64,000 nucleotides of DNA from positions 129,443,043 to 129,507,042 of the forward strand of contig OY821518.1 of assembly GCA_963682025.1 (NCBI GenBank), read 5' to 3'. This DNA comes from Cordilura impudica. Taxonomy: Eukaryota; Arthropoda; Insecta; Diptera; Scathophagidae. Both the position numbers and the translations under genes were made by a program. Positions 11,541 through 22,994 of this stretch are shown piece after piece (positions within the stretch are counted from its first letter, which is position 1; every line of letters begins with the position of its first letter). The notes below the pieces were generated by a model. It searched no databases. It was not told the origin of the DNA and worked only from the letters and a program-made list of their open reading frames with translations.

Positions 11541-12129
11541 AATCTTTGTTTTAGCAACTTCACTCATAGATATTTCTTGTTTTCTGAATTATAAAATAAA
11601 TTCTTTCTCAATTAAAATGCAATGTTTACCAAGAGCCATTTTTAACGCAAATTCAACATTGAAACTCAAACGACTACAACAAAATTATCGTTTAGATAGA
11701 TTTTTTAATTTTTAATTATTATTTGAAAACCTCTTTATTGAAATTAAACCTCTTATTTTTAATTCATTTATAAAATTTCTTCTAATTATGTTTTTACAAA
11801 GCAAACACGTTTTTTCTTAACCTTTAGCAATTAATGCCTGCTCTTTAAAAAGAATCGTAAAAAACAAATGTGCTAAGAATTATCGTTATATTTTCAATAA
11901 TATGACAGTATCTACCATCGAAATAATTTCATTTTCATTTTATTGACATCGTTCTTATTATCGTTCACAACACTGTATATATTATTGTCTACTGATGACA
12001 GAGCTTTTAAGGAATTCCCTTGAACCAAAAAATGGTTATCTTGTTGAAAATTTAATAAATTTTAATTTAAAACCCGTAATCCGTGATTTTTGTTATAATA
12101 AAGAGTTTTTTTTTAGCAAGAAAAAAACA

Positions 12130-12900
12130 TTTCTTTAAATAGTCACCTTTAATGCCGGCCATACACTACACAAGTTCAGTGTTCTAGTCTAGCACTTTAC
12201 AGTGCGTTTGTGTAATGTATGGGGGTGTTTGCGCAGTTAAAGTGAGTAAAAATCAAAACAATTTTGATATTTTCTCAAGTTTCTAGTGCCAACTTGAGCA
12301 CTGAACTTGTGTGGTGTATGGGAGGCATAAGCTGAATACACTTTATTCAACGCTTTTACAACTTTTTTAATTCCCTTCAAATAAAACGATTTTTCAAGGT
12401 CCTCCAAATGGGCATTTGTTTGATCAACAATTGCATCTTTTGAGCTCAATCTCTTTCGGCGGAGCCATTTCTATATGTTTGTAAATAGAAAGTTCGCTAG
12501 CTGGACGCTAAGTTCTGAGAATATGGCAGATGAGGAGGCATTGTCTCGATAAAAAAGTACTTTCTACTTGGCCAAATTCAGTACTTTTTAAGCTGTAGTT
12601 GAATCGGTTCAATAAGTTGACATATAATTCAGAGTTTAATGTTATTCCCTTCTGAAGATCATCAATGAGGAAAAGTCCACCAAGCGGCCCCCATCTTTCA
12701 AAAACACAAATAATAATTTTGTAATCGAAGACACAGAGGTAAATGATCAATGATGGCATCAACAATCTCGAGTACTTTCACTCCCCGATGGAACAACACC
12801 ATATCGTGAATTTTTTCAACGTCTTCGGACATTGTGATCTTAATTGGCCGTCCAGAATGCTCACCTGGGCGATCACCACGGTGAGGTGAGAGTATAATGA
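12130..12900 (-). pseudogene. Mariner-type transposase remnant, interrupted by a MITE
   Basis: Read on the minus strand from about 12.9 kb, fragments follow mariner order: RPGEHSGRP, a VEKIHDMVL helix (HTH region), GLFLIDDLQKG with YVNLLNRF (catalytic core), then a C-terminal block, KSFYLKGIKK. The last residues GDYLKK (about 12.14 kb) lie beyond a 177-bp MITE at 12152-12328. The second catalytic Asp region is frameshifted and no intact frame remains. Confidence 0.6.
12152..12328. mobile_element. 177-bp MITE inside the mariner remnant
   Basis: Inverted ends of about 30 bp: the left reads ATGCCGGCCATACACTACAC then AAGTTCAGTG, and the right arm reverse-complemented reads ATGCCTCCCATACACCACAC then AAGTTCAGTG. 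An internal GTGTAATGTATGGGGG is a further partial copy of the arm. The host mariner C-terminus is split between both flanks, which supports insertion. No target duplication was identified. Confidence 0.6.
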
Positions 12901-13209
12901 GTCTGTGCCGATGTTTGTAACTACCAAAAATATTTGATCTAGACCGATCGACTCAGAATCAATTTCTGAGTCGATTTCGCGATATCCGTCCGTTCGTCCG
13001 TCCGTCTGTCTGTCCGTCCATCTGTCTGTGTGTTCGTTTAAACAAACTACAGGTGGTAAATATGAATATATTTTGATTAAATTTAGTATACAAGCTTTTA
13101 TTGACTATAGTATGATTGATATTAAAATTGAAAACCGGGCTTATTCAAACCTAGCCCCCATGCAAGCAACTCCTATCAGAAAGAATGAAATAGTCGTAAG
13201 ATCCAGATT

Positions 13210-13213
<4 letters not shown>

Positions 13214-13247
<34 letters not shown>
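13214..13247. repeat. AT dinucleotide microsatellite
   Basis: An uninterrupted AT run of about 17 units at the junction of family A copy A4 and the MULE terminal array. Confidence 0.95.
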
Positions 13248-13248
<1 letters not shown>

Positions 13249-13249
13249 T

Positions 13250-13556
13250 TGAAAGAATATATGGGAAGCTGTAAACTAAAAATAGGGAAATTGTAATTTC
13301 GGGAAATTTTTTTCGGGAAATCGTTATTTCGGGAAATTGTAATTTCGGGAAATTGTTTTCGGAAAATTGTTTTCGGGAAATTGTTTTCGGGAAATTGTAA
13401 TTTCGGGAAATTGTAATTTCGGGAAATTGTAATTTCGGGAAATTGTTTTCGGAGAATTGTTTTTTCGGGGAATTGTTTTTTCGGGCTATTGTTTTCGGGC
13501 AATTGTATTTGGGAAATTGTTTTCGGGAAATTGTTTTCGGGAAATTTTCCGCAGAC
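13250..13556 (-). mobile_element. MULE terminal array (solo end of the 3.3-4.35 kb family)
   Basis: It matches the right arm of the MULE at 3299-4354: a GAATATATGGGAAGCTGTAA start, then about fifteen GGGAAATTG/TTTCGGGAAATTG modules, ending in TTTTCCGCAGA at about 13555. The unique interior and opposite arm are absent. On the minus strand the modules translate to a low-complexity Asn-Phe-Pro-Lys series because no stop occurs. That is not a gene. Confidence 0.65.
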
Positions 13557-13744
13557 GCAAAACACAAAGATTGCATAGATTTTATCAAATTTGGCTTAAA
13601 TTCTGTTTGAAAGAAGTAAGATACTTTACTAAATATGGTCATGATCGGTCCATTTTTTGATCTAGTCCCCATATAAAAATAACATTAGATATGCCAAATT
13701 TAAAGGGTTATATATTTTGAACAGCTGCTAAGCACAATTTTAAT

Positions 13745-14819
13745 GACAGAGCTTGCTCAAAATTTGACAGAAGCCTATTGATGAAGGGAAGTTCAAAAAG
13801 GATATATTGATCCGTCCTCGTATGTATATATATATATATATAATTCCAAGTTGGAACAAAGGGCCATATGTATAAGTTACGATAACATTTCACATTACTT
13901 TCCGGTCAGGTCCAATATAGTGTTAGAAATTACGGCCATAATTCGGTCATTAAACCTACATAAGTTCAATTTGATAATTCAACTTGTTCATATAAACTCT
14001 GTTTTTTTTCTTATTTTATTATTTTTTGTAAAAAGTGAAGTTAAAAACAAATTAATTATTTTTTGTTTAAATTTTTGATTCTTTAAATTTTTTCAGCTCG
14101 ATTTTCGTTGATTTTTCACACCTTGAATTCAAGTTATGTGACTTTTGAAATATCCACATCGGAAGCATTTTTAATGCGGTTATCTTTTAAGCTGAACAAA
14201 TCCTGAGTATACAATGTACATTTAAAACAATTTTTTTAATTAACATAATCTATATTATCAACCATTTAAAGTATCTTTCACTCAAATACTTACAAAAAAT
14301 AATTCATTTTTAACTTTAAAAAAAAGATATCACAAAAGCGATTTCACGGTGAAAATGGTTGACAAGTTTAAGCCAAAACAGATTTAGTCTATCATATTAT
14401 ATGGTACTTGGTTGGGAATCCTTTTTAAGTTAGAACCGATTTCAATCGATTATGGTTAGACTCAAATTATATTTTTGAAGAGTCTAAAATTTTGCTCCAG
14501 TTTACTTATCGAGATGTTTTGAGTTTGTGAACTTTAAAATTTTATATTATTTGACATTTACGTTAAGTTTATGAGTCTTATTTTTCATTATATTTAAACT
14601 ACTTTTGCACAGCGGCGTGTTTATGATTGTCCAGTTAAAAGTGGAAATGTTCATTTATACCAAGTTCCTCAGCACTATGTATTAGGGGTTTTTTTTAATA
14701 TTAAATATTGAAAATTATTAATGAAATTTAAGTTTTGAGACTCCAGCCTTAGAACCTGCACTCCACACCATTGCGTCGACATCATTCATGTTTTTCTGTG
14801 GGAAGCAAGTTCGTGGTAT
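13745..14819. other. Unassigned AT-rich DNA
   Basis: Contains a short AT run at about 13826-13842 and only short frames. No supported feature. Confidence 0.5.
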
Positions 14820-14821
14820 TA

Positions 14822-16127
14822 ACGGGTGATTTTTTAAGAGCTTGATAACTTTTTTTTAAAAAAAAACGCATAAAATTTGCAAAATCTCATCGGTTCTTTA
14901 TTTGAAACGTTAGATTGGTCCATGACATTTACTTTTTGAAGATAATTTCATTTAAATGTTGACCGCGGCTGCGTCTTACGTGGTCCATTCGGAAAGTCCA
15001 ATTTTGGGCAACTTTTTCGAGCATTTCGGCCGGAATAGCCCGAATTTCTTCGGAAATGTTGTCTTCCAAAGCTGGAATAGTTGCTGGCTTATTTCTGTAG
15101 ACTTTAGACTTGACGTAGCCCCACAAAAAATAGTCTAAAGGCGTCAAATCGCATGATCTTGGTGGCCAACTTACCGGTCCATTTCTTGAGATGAATTGTT
15201 CTCCGAAGTTTTCCCTCAAAATGGCCATAGAATCGCGAGCTGTGTGGCATGTAGCGCCATCTTGTTGAAACCACATGTCAACCAAGTTCAGTTCTTCCAT
15301 TTTTGGCAACAAAAAGTTTGTTAGCATCGAACGATAGCGATCGCCATTCACCGTAACGTTGCGTCCAACAGCATCTTTGAAAAAATACGGTCCAATGATT
15401 CCACCAGCGTACAAACCACACCAAACAGTGCATTTTTCGGGATGCATGGGCAGTTCTTGAACGGCTTCTGGTTGCTCTTCACTCCAAATACGGCAATTTT
15501 GCTTATTTACGAAGCCATTCAACCAGAAATGAGCCTCATCGCTGAACAAAATTTGTCGATAAAAAAGCGGATTTTCTGCCAACTTTTCTAGGGCCCATTC
15601 ACTGAAAATTAGACGTTGTGGCAGATCGTTCGGCTTCAGTTCTTGCACGAGCTGTATTTTATACGGTTTTACACCAAGATCTTTGCGTAAAATCTTCCAT
15701 GTGGTCGAATAACACAAACCCAATTGCTGCGAACGGCGACGAATCGACATTTCACGGTCTTCAGCAACACTCTCAGAAACAGACGCAATATTCTCTTCTG
15801 TACGCACTGTACGCATTCGTGTGGTTGGTTTAATGTCCAATAAAGTAAACTGAGTGCGAAACTTGGTCACAATCGCATTAATTGTTTGCTCACTTGGTCG
15901 ATTATGTAGACCATAAATCGGACGTAAAGCGCGAAACACATTTCGAACCGAACACTGATTTTGGTAATAAAATTCAATGATTTGCAAGCGTTGCTCGTTA
16001 GTAAGTCTATTCATGATGAAATGTCAAAGCATACTGAGCATCTTTCTCTTTGACACCATGTCTGAAATCCCACGTGATCTGTCAAATACTAATGCATGAA
16101 AATCCTAACCTCAAAAAAATCACCCGT
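14822..16127 (-). mobile_element. Complete DD41D mariner (rosa/Visitor type), 1306 bp
   Basis: Inverted ends ACGGGTGATTTTTT occur at both termini and are flanked by TA dinucleotides (14820-14821 and 16128-16129), the Tc1/mariner target duplication. Beyond the first 14 bp the inner arms diverge but share GAG.TT. One uninterrupted transposase frame occupies most of the element. Size and structure fit an autonomous mariner. This is the only mariner copy in the window with no visible coding lesion. Confidence 0.9.
14929..16014 (-). CDS. DD41D mariner transposase, 361 aa, intact
   Basis: Cut-and-paste transposase acting on the element's own inverted ends. The start ATG gives MNRLTNEQRL, a typical opening of this group. 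Residues about 1-115 form paired helix-turn-helix DNA-binding domains with RRRSQQLG in the second. The catalytic triad is Asp159 (FSDEAHF), Asp252 (FQQDGATCHTA) and Asp294 (CDLTPLDYFLWG). There are 41 residues between the second and third Asp, which defines DD41D, known for the rosa and Visitor elements. WCG and TVNGDRYR lie between the first two Asp. No stop or frameshift is present and length is normal for the family. The stop lies about 107 bp from the left element end. Confidence 0.93.
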   Translation of the reverse strand: MNRLTNEQRLQIIEFYYQNQCSVRNVFRALRPIYGLHNRPSEQTINAIVTKFRTQFTLLDIKPTTRMRTVRTEENIASVSESVAEDREMSIRRRSQQLGLCYSTTWKILRKDLGVKPYKIQLVQELKPNDLPQRLIFSEWALEKLAENPLFYRQILFSDEAHFWLNGFVNKQNCRIWSEEQPEAVQELPMHPEKCTVWCGLYAGGIIGPYFFKDAVGRNVTVNGDRYRSMLTNFLLPKMEELNLVDMWFQQDGATCHTARDSMAILRENFGEQFISRNGPVSWPPRSCDLTPLDYFLWGYVKSKVYRNKPATIPALEDNISEEIRAIPAEMLEKVAQNWTFRMDHVRRSRGQHLNEIIFKK

Positions 16128-16129
16128 TA

Positions 16130-16885
16130 CATTGATTATTCGTCTTTCTTTATACATTCACCCTGCCAATCTATCTTTCAGTTTTATTAAAAAACCATTA
16201 TCCTTAAGGGTTTTTTGGAAAATTCTAAAATTTAATCCAGTATTTTGCAGTACTTATCGCACTGATTATGGGTTGCAATATTATGTGCATGTGTTCTTCA
16301 AGGTAAATTGGTCGTGGATTGTTACCAAATTTTTGTGGAATATCCTATGTTAATATAAAATAAAATTTATTATAACTTAAGTTCGGCTTACTTGTTTATA
16401 TCGTTTTTCATTTTCATAATATTTTTCATACTTCTACGAGCTCTTTGCACAATTTCTACTATTTGTGTCAACATTTTTCCAACGGTTAATTTATATATGG
16501 TCAATGGTAAATATTTCTGACATTAATTCCGGTTTGGCGAACAATGTCAAAGAATCTTCTAATACGTTTTAATGCAGTTAAATGAAAATGAACTGAAGTG
16601 TAAATAAATTAAACAAAACAAATATCTTAATAAGTTTCTTTAAAAACTATAAGGTGCGTGTCACAATTACTAGATCACTCAATATTTTACTAAATATTCA
16701 GAACGACAGACTGTAACGTAAGAAAACTTTCTAGATAAACTGTATCTTGCGAAAAATGCAAGCAACAACAAAAAATAATTTTTGACTAACGGTACATTTA
16801 TTAATTAACAATTTCAAAAATACAAGTGCTTCACAATTATAAGGTCATCAAAGTTTTTGGCAAAAAGTAAAGAAATGGTCCTTTT
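16130..16885. other. Unassigned AT-rich DNA
   Basis: No coding pattern, RNA gene or repeat boundary recognised. Confidence 0.5.
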
Positions 16886-16889
16886 TACG

Positions 16890-18095
16890 GAAACAAGTAA
16901 GAATGTTATATTCGGCTGTGACGATATACCCTCCACCTGCGTCTTAAACTCAATATTGCAACTACTGTTGGGTACGGCTACCACTTTCAATTCAAATACC
17001 AATAAAATTTTAAGTAAATTGTTTTTCTTTCTGGCCAGTTTCTATTATAATTTCTTCTTATAAAAAACAATGATTGTGTGTCTATAGAAAAATTGATTAC
17101 TGTTTGAAAAATTTCATTATTTTTCTCTTAAGAGACTTCCCTAAGTACTTCATAGAACACCAATGAAATCCATTATTTAACGCAACCGGTGTTATAATAC
17201 CCAAAGTTTGATTCCTATAAGAATGTTTTGAGTTCTTAGAAATCACACGATAATTAAAAAAAAAATATTACTCTTTAAAAATGTCCAAATATTATTGATA
17301 TTAAAAAAGTATTTTTTTTTTGAATTAGCTAGTAATTTTATTTTTATTATTTTTTTTTTTTTTTTGAATTAGCTAGTAATATGTTAATTTAAAAATACAT
17401 TTCATAGAAACAAGAGTGTTGACACCCTCCACCTCGGTTTGAGTATTGATAATAAATATAAACAAAATATTTGAAAAAGTAAACAATTTGTTAAACTTAA
17501 TACCAAATTATTTCAGCAAATTCTTTGATTTGATCTGGATTTTTGCTTATTCCAAAAGTTGGTATATAGAGCTCTCTCACATTAGTAACTCACGCTCTAG
17601 CGAGGAAAGATCGTTTTCGTCTTTTCTAGTAAATATTTCAGATAAAAGAAAACACGGTTTGGTGTTTGCTTTTTGGTCATCGTGGTTGCTGATCGGCATG
17701 CATTTAGGTTATATACCTACATGCATGCGTTTCCGTTTATATGACAAAATTAGTTAATTAATTTAGTTTAAGTTTTTGCAAATTAAATAGCTCGACCTAA
17801 CCTCCATTGCGAAGGTAATGGTTGTATAGGGTGACTGTACGCATTAAATCGTGCTAATTGGAGGTGGCTGTATAGTTTCTTTTAACTGTCCAAATAATTC
17901 TACATTGCGGCCGTATAGGTCGGATCGAGTAACAAAATAATAACCAAAAAAAAAAAGCACCCTAGCTGCCCGATTGAAGTTGTCATCGTGATTCCCACAG
18001 ACGGACAGACGGGCATCGCTATATCAACTCCGCACAAAGGATCACAAATATATACATATTATATATATCCTCTGCACACTGGGGTGGAGGGTATA
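16890..18095 (+). repeat. Dispersed repeat of a second family (family B), diverged
   Basis: The 5' edge reads AAACAAGTAAGAATGTTATA with TTCGGCTGTGACGATATACC and CTCCACC. The 3' edge near 17985-18095 has ACAGACGGACAGACGG and then CACTGGGGTGGAGGGTATAA. The ends parallel family A (ACAAGTAAG start, TATACCCT... and ...GGGTATAA hairpin end) but the interior differs. A second start-like block (ACACCCTCCACC) lies near 17417, so two nested or adjacent copies are possible. Confidence 0.5.
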
Positions 18096-18289
18096 AAAAA
18101 ACGTAATAAATTAAAGTCACCCCATACAGAAACCAAATTTCACCTAATATATATATTTGTACTGATTTAGAGTCGATCGGTTTATCTAAAAAATAAATAA
18201 ATAAAGACAAATAAATTTATAACAAATAAATATCAAAACAATTTAAAGAAAAAAGTGATGTACTGAAACAAACCGGGTATTCGATTCTT

Positions 18290-18795
18290 TTCGAAATCCA
18301 ACATTACAAAAGAAAGGGTACTTTTTTAATAAAAGGTACTTTTTAATAAATATTTACCTTTCTAAAAAAATTTGGTTTTTAAAAAACAGTACTTTTTAAA
18401 AAAATGTATTTTTCAAGGAGAAGGTACTTTTTTAAAAAGCTATTATTTTAAAAAGCGAGTACTTTATTTTGAGAAAAGATATTTCTTAAGAAAATTTACT
18501 TTTTAAGAAATGAAATTTTTAAGAAAATTACTTTAAAAAGGCACTTTTATCGAAAGGTACTTTTAGAAAAAGGTACTTTTTAAAAAAAGGAACTGTTTTA
18601 GAAAAATAATAAATTTTTTAAAAAGGGTACTTTAAGAAAAAAAAAATACTTTCTTTAAAAAAAGAATACGTTTTTATAAAGGAAACGTTTTTAAATAAGG
18701 GTGATTGTTAAAAAATTACACTTTTTTTAAAGGGTTCATTTTTAATAGGGTACTTTAAAAAGGGGTACTTTTCTAAAAAAGGTTAATATTAAAAT
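18290..18795 (+). repeat. Degenerate GGTACTTTTTTAAAAA array, left part
   Basis: About 25-30 irregular units of a 14-20-bp motif, GGTACTTTTTTAAAAA, each nearly self-complementary. It continues at 19610-19830 after a family A insertion. Confidence 0.8.
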
Positions 18796-18796
18796 A

Positions 18797-19609
18797 GGTA
18801 AGAAAATTATAGTCGTCTAGATCAAGTATTCGATACCCTACACCCTGCGTTTAAGGACCCTATCTCTTAGGCCCAACTAACTGGATGTAGAAAATAAACA
18901 TCAACCAAATATGTGTGGCATTGTTATTAATTTTTTTGCCTTTGAATATGAAAAAGTTCATATCGCATGCTATATTTATAAGGTGACTAGGTCGGAAATG
19001 GACCGATTCTGACCATATTTGGTAAGGTTACTTATTTTTTGCAAAAATATGTAAACACCAAATTTGAGAAAAATCTGTGCAATAGTTTTGTTATTTTTGA
19101 TAGATTTAAGTGAAAATCGGGTAGCTACTTTATATGGAGGCTATGACTAAGAATTGTCCTATATGGTTTGTTTTTGGACCACTGATCAATGGGTGTAATA
19201 AACACACACAAACCCAATTTGACCCAGATCTATGTATATGATAATATCGCAATTTAAGTCGATTGCGTAGGGGTCATTAATAATGGGACTAGGTCTGAAT
19301 ATGCACCGATTTTCACTTATTGCAACAGCTTACATTCTATTACCAATATAGGCTTATATACACAAATTTCATCAAAATACATTCTTATTTGCGACCTGAT
19401 TTGATCACAAAGTTTACATGGACGCACAGACAGACGGACGGACGGACAAACAGACGGACGGACGGACAGACAGACGGACATATCTAAATCGACTCATAAA
19501 GTGATTCTGAGTCGATCGGTATAATAAAAGATGGTTCTAGATCAAATATTTTTGGAGTTGCAAACATCAGCACAAAGTCATTATACCCTATAGTGGTATA
19601 GGGTATAAA
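18797..19609 (+). repeat. Dispersed repeat family A, copy A5 (full length)
   Basis: The most complete plus-strand copy. It starts at GTAAGAAAATTATAGTCG, contains the GACGGACGGACAAACAGACG tract at 19434-19490, and ends with the hairpin CCCTATAGTGGTATAGGG. It separates the two halves of the GGTACTTTTTT array, so it inserted after the array formed. Confidence 0.8.
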
Positions 19610-19830
19610 AAGGGTATTTTTTTTTAAATTTACTTTTAAAAAAGGGTACTTTTCTAAAAAAAACGTACTTTATAAAAAAAAAGTACTTCTGTTAAAAAAG
19701 GGTGATTTTTTAAAAAAGGTACATTTTATAAAAAGGGAACTTTTTTAAAAAGAGGGTATTTTTTATAAAAAGGTAATTTTTAGAAAAAGGAAAGTTTTTA
19801 AACAAGGGTATTTTTAAAAAAGTGTCTGCT
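19610..19830 (+). repeat. Degenerate GGTACTTTTTTAAAAA array, right part
   Basis: Same motif and orientation as 18290-18795, continuing directly after family A copy A5. Confidence 0.75.
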
Positions 19831-20640
19831 CTCTTATAATAATCATCTTCAATTCATTTTTCCAAAATCGTTAATTGTGTTTTGGTCAACTTTTTGCCAT
19901 TCTTCCTTCAGAGTAGTTATTTAACTAACAGATGATTCAAACTGTCGATTATTTAACTAATTTTGTATGGGGCTGAGATCTGGTGAATATTTCGGCCTCT
20001 CCAAAACTGTAAAAATCATTGTTTTATTTCTCCACTAACATGGATTTGAGCGTTATCGTGTTGAAAACACCATTGTTGGAGTTCCATGTAGCCTAAGCTC
20101 TTCATTCGACAAGATATTATCTGAAACTCCAAGCAACCCTTAGCTGAAAATTCCCCCCACAACATTATGTTTCCACCAGTAAGTTACGTTTTGTGAAACG
20201 TAATGGTTTCTCGGCCATCCATATGCCACTTTGTTCGTCCTAAAATATAAACTCTAGTGGTTTGATTCAATATTGCAAAGTATATGAAACACACCCTTTC
20301 CCAATTGATTTGCATGCTTCTAAAAGCAAAATAACTCTAGCTTCATTGAGATTTGTTTCTGTTTCTTAGGAATTTGTTTCTGCTTCTCAAATTCCATACT
20401 TCTGTTACTTTTTAAAGTCCTCTAGATGATTGGATTTGACACAAAAGCATGAACAACGTCCTCTAGCCCATTAGTGATATGGAAAAATTACTGGTTTTCA
20501 ATGAAATACGTACCACAGTGCGCAGATCAAGCTTTCCTTTGGCTCCAGTACGCTTGTTCGATTACTCCATGATCGTATAAAGTGATAATTTAACCTTGCT
20601 GAAGTTCAAAAGGATACGTGCTTCGTATTATTTGTTAAAA
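19831..20640 (-). pseudogene. Tc1-like transposase remnant
   Basis: The minus strand carries blocks in Tc1 order across several frames: a KPLRFTKRNLLVET block, then CGG, LQQWCFQHDNAQIH (second catalytic Asp), FWRGRNIHQISAPYK where the family's DLNPIE motif should lie, and the C-terminal LKEEWQKV. Multiple stops and shifts make it non-functional. No inverted ends were recognised. Confidence 0.55.
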
Positions 20641-20649
20641 CTATACGGT

Positions 20650-21915
20650 TAAATATTCAATACCTAAAACACAGAAAAGACACTGACGACACTGCCAGAT
20701 ATGATTTTAGTAATTGATCTTATATGTAATTGTGAAACTCTGGTAGCGCTGTTATTGTGGTTTAAAAACGTTAATCTCTGGCTGAGCTCTACACTAGCTA
20801 AACAGTTTATTCAGAAAGTAGTCTTATCTAACAGTCCGTCCTTCTGGAGATAAAGTAAAAACTTGGGTGAACTTATACTTATGAAACGGACCTTATATAG
20901 TATTATTTAAGAATTTTTTTTACAACTCGGCCATATACATTATAAGGTAAAAAATTGTCGTAATCTCTTTGAACCAACTTTGTTATTGTTGTATAAAAGT
21001 TGATTAAATTTAATCTATTTTCATCGTAATAGTACTAACTTTTAATTTATTATATAATTTTAACTATTATTTAAAAATATTACAGAATATTCTTCTTTTT
21101 TTGTTGAAGGTGTGCCATTTATTCTGTTAGTAACTGTATGTGAGGTATTTTCTTTAAAATCTGTAATTTTTTTGACATTTTTATTCGAAGGGCGATTCGA
21201 TTAAAAAGTGGATAAATATTTTTTTCACTTTTTTGTTGAGGTGTCTAACATAAATCACCGAATTTTCATTTTAAATTCAGAAGCCAGACATATTTTTCCC
21301 CAATTAGGTCCACCTATTATAGAATGAATGCTTTAAGTAGACTGCAACAAGTGTCATCTCTGTGGTTTTCTAAAATAACCGCGTATGTCATAAAATCAAA
21401 ATGTTCAGGGTAGCTAAAAAACGTTATATTTGAAATTACGGGGCTCGATATAAAGTTTTCAGAGCTTTTTATTTAACAGTCCTGTAGATATGGATAATAA
21501 ATTCTTTATATACATTTTTGAGTCAAAAATCTTCAGAGGAATAGATCCTAGAGAAGGACGAAAAAACAGTCGTTTTCTTTGAAAAAGAAAACTACCAATG
21601 CAAACACCCATAAGTTGTTGTTGCTTGAAAAATGGAATTTTTTGTTCGTCAACAAAAAGTTAGCGGGACTTAGGATGAGAACATAACAACGTATCAAGAG
21701 TAATAGTGACAAAAAATAACAGAAATAAACACACACGTTTTTACAAGTGGTTATAAACTGAAAACTAATCCAAAATTATTTTGCATTTTTTTTTTTTTAT
21801 TAATAACAACGTATGTCGCTATGTGTCATTTTCTGAGAAAATAATTTGTCAGCGATCAAACGTAGGTTGACATACGTCGATAGTGCTGCAAGTTAATTTA
21901 ATAAATATTTAAGTT
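20650..21915. other. Unassigned AT-rich DNA left of the Transib element
   Basis: Only short antisense frames were seen. No supported feature. Confidence 0.5.
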
Positions 21916-21921
21916 ACGTCG

Positions 21922-21956
21922 CACTGTGGCTCAAATTTTGATTTCATTGGCCAAAA
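21922..21956 (+). repeat. Transib left terminal inverted repeat
   Basis: It begins with CACTGTG, one mismatch from the RSS heptamer CACAGTG. An A-rich CAAAA block starts 23 bp later, which parallels the 23-RSS layout of vertebrate V(D)J signals. Confidence 0.85.
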
Positions 21957-22994
21957 GTCAAATTTTTTTTTGTCATCGATTTTTAAAATTTTTACTCCTT
22001 TTTGTAGCTTATATATCCAGATTAAGGTAGCCAAAAAATTAGGTTAAACTATTGATAATTGTGGGCGTGGCATGCTGTCAAACTCAACTGTTTTTTTTAA
22101 TTCAGCAAAAGGTGTTTTTTTTTTGTTTTTTATCAAAAATAAATGGTTACTACTCGCAAGCTATCATCGATATTGGCCTGCGGTCTTTTTTATAATGTTA
22201 GTAGGATTATAGTCTTTAGTTTTTGTAAGTAGTCACAGTTCTAACGTTTGATATTAGGGGCGTTATGAAATATTTATGAAACCACTATATTTTTCTCAAA
22301 TTTAAACTTTAGTGGAATAGAACTTCTAAAGGAAGTAAGGGAACAAGAAACGTATACCACCCGGAGAAAGGCGAATGTATCCTGTTTAACCCTATATATA
22401 CTTTTGCACCCCCCACGAGCCCCCGGTAGAACACTTTTTTCATTTTAATGAAATTACTCTAAAAAAATTACTCTAAAAAAAATTTTGTTTTTTTACTTTA
22501 GACTACGTAAAAGTAAAATAATTAAATAAAATACCTGCGAAAGGGTTTATTGGCTTTGTTTTGATCAGCAAAAAAATAAGTCATAAAATGATCACAATTG
22601 GTTCTACAGTAAACAAATGATCTCTTTCTTAATTTACCTGTTGTCAAATTTAAGGGTCAACCAAAGTCATAAACAATTTTATAAGTTTGTCAATAATCGC
22701 GGCACTAAACCACTAAAGATAAAAAACCACCCCATATTGGCGAGAAACTAATTAGTTTTACCTGATATTGAAGTCTGGATAACAAGTGCAGTTTTGTTCA
22801 ATTTAAGTACTACCTGCTTTGAAATTAAAGATCAATGTGTGAATAACATGTACCTAAAAATGTATAAAATGACGGATTCTATAAGGGATTACTCAATAAT
22901 AAGTTAATACTTCAAGTGTACGGACGTATATTCGCAAGTGATAAAAAGTGATAAAAAAGTGATAACAGACGCAAATAAAAATATTGAGAAAAAT

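Larger units (their letters stand above)
12905..13740 (-). repeat. Dispersed repeat family A, copy A4, interrupted
   Basis: The minus-strand 3' half is at 12905-13205, with the TCCGTCCGTCTGTCTGTCCG tract and AACTACCAAAAATATTTGA. The 5'-half segment GGTCATGATCGGTCCATTTT is at 13560-13740. Between them lie an AT dinucleotide run (13214-13247) and a MULE terminal array. About 100 bp of consensus is missing at the junction. Confidence 0.7.

Noticed and set aside
13176..13672. Two overlapping minus-strand frames with Asn-Phe-Pro-Lys repeats
   Set aside because: Translation of the MULE terminal modules plus an AT run. Both frames read the same repeat in different phases.
14956..15833. Plus-strand frames across the intact mariner (14956-15138, 15618-15833)
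   Set aside because: Antisense shadows of the 361-aa transposase.
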